Positions 63,571 through 64,000 of a stretch of DNA of 64,000 bases are shown piece after piece. The stretch is from contig NC_018208.1 in assembly GCF_000219625.1 (NCBI RefSeq), positions 930,001-994,000 on the forward strand, in the 5' to 3' direction. The translations under genes were made by a program, and so were the position numbers. The notes below the pieces were generated by a model. The model saw only the letters and a list, made by a program, of their open reading frames with translations. It was not told the DNA's origin and did not search any database. How positions within the stretch are numbered: position 1 is the first letter of the stretch; the number at the start of each line of letters is the position of its first letter. Origin of the DNA: Zymoseptoria tritici IPO323. Taxonomy: Eukaryota; Ascomycota; Dothideomycetes; Mycosphaerellales; Mycosphaerellaceae.

Positions 63571-64000
63571 CTAGACGAGGAGGACTGCGGAACCAACGGC
63601 GATGACCAAGCAGACCATCATGCGCTCGATGTCGTGAGCAGCCGCGCCACCAGTGAATGGAACAAAGGTCTCGGATGGCGAGCCCAGAGTCGGAGTGGCA
63701 AGAGTGCCGTTGGTGCTTGGTGTCATGTAGCCGGTGCCAGAAGCGGTGACGCCGCCCGCTTCGTTGGAAGAGACGGAAGTGACCTGAGCTGGTGGGCCGT
63801 AGGCTGGTGGGGCTGGCGGCATGCTGCTAGCGCTCGACGAAGCCTCGGTGGCGTTCTGCAAAGTGTCAGTGAATGTCCTGAGTGTGATCATGTTTCTCCA
63901 ACCTTACCGCAATAGAGCTGCCGGCCACCGAAGAGAGGCCGCTGCTGAGAGTCTCGCCTGGGACAGTGACGGTGGATTGGCGGGTGATTGTGGAGTGAAG
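63571..64000 (-). CDS. GPI-anchored Ser/Thr-rich surface protein, C-terminal part
   Basis: Two exons are visible on the minus strand, from the right edge to 63908 and 63855-63571; the 52-nt intron joins SVAGSSIA to NATEASSSASS in frame. The 5' part lies outside the window. The sequence is rich in Ser, Thr, Pro, Gly and Ala. It ends with a textbook GPI signal: a small-residue stretch (FTGGAAAHDIE) and then a hydrophobic tail MMVCLVIAVGSAVLLV at the very C-terminus. It should be a cell-wall or plasma-membrane protein. The N-terminal domain that would name the family is not in view. GPI1 and GAA1, which make and attach such anchors, are in the same window. Confidence 0.75.

Noticed and set aside
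1..64000. CRISPR arrays, bacterial operons, riboswitches, rRNA or tRNA genes
   Set aside because: None was found; the window is fungal nuclear DNA with spliced genes, and the short repeats seen do not have spacer-repeat structure.

Overview
The window is nuclear DNA from a filamentous ascomycete (Pezizomycotina), most likely a Dothideomycete near the Mycosphaerellaceae; the order is an inference. The signs are GC-rich genes on both strands with one to four introns of about 50-70 nt that end in CTAAC-like branch points and AG, Pezizomycotina gene families, and a retroelement degraded only by C-to-T and G-to-A changes, the mark of repeat-induced point mutation (RIP). Splice junctions were worked out by hand from donor, branch and acceptor sites and frame continuity, so they are models without transcript support.

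Positions 1-41.4 kb are ordinary host DNA, mostly housekeeping genes. In order they are the C-terminus of COG3 (+), NUP42 (-), GPI1/PIG-Q (+), a 4.3 kb gap, an intronless Argonaute (+), a Fig1 membrane protein (-), a rhomboid protease (-), GAA1 (+), HOP2 (+), an AAAP amino-acid transporter (-), POM152 (-), a UCH37/BAP1-like deubiquitinase (+), a small Cys protein (+), PKR1 (+), an unknown protein (-), SMD1 (+), a tandem pair of small charged paralogues (+), a 4.2 kb gap and a conserved fungal protein with a Q/N-rich tail (+). Pathways represented are GPI-anchor synthesis (GPI1, GAA1), the nuclear pore (NUP42, POM152), ER/Golgi membrane biology (COG3, rhomboid, PKR1), meiosis (HOP2), splicing (SMD1) and RNA silencing (Argonaute).

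Positions 44,283-57,879 are a single 13.6 kb LTR retrotransposon with 114-bp LTRs and a perfect 5-bp target duplication (agaac). It is a Ty3/gypsy chromovirus-type element: gag with a C2HC finger in one frame, then protease, RT, RNase H, integrase and a chromodomain-like segment in another. It also carries about 4 kb of extra coding-like sequence 3' of the usual end of pol. That region holds a Ser/Thr/Pro/Ala-rich extension of Pol and a separate unknown reading frame of about 1,000 codons, which is itself interrupted by a nested 0.8 kb insertion with 15-bp duplications. All frames are broken by stops of the type RIP makes. This is the most unusual part of the window.

Positions 57.9-64 kb hold a secreted Ser/Thr-rich protein gene, whose stop codon directly touches the retroelement's target duplication, a gene-poor 3.1 kb, a small unknown gene, and the 3' end of a GPI-anchored surface protein running off the right edge.
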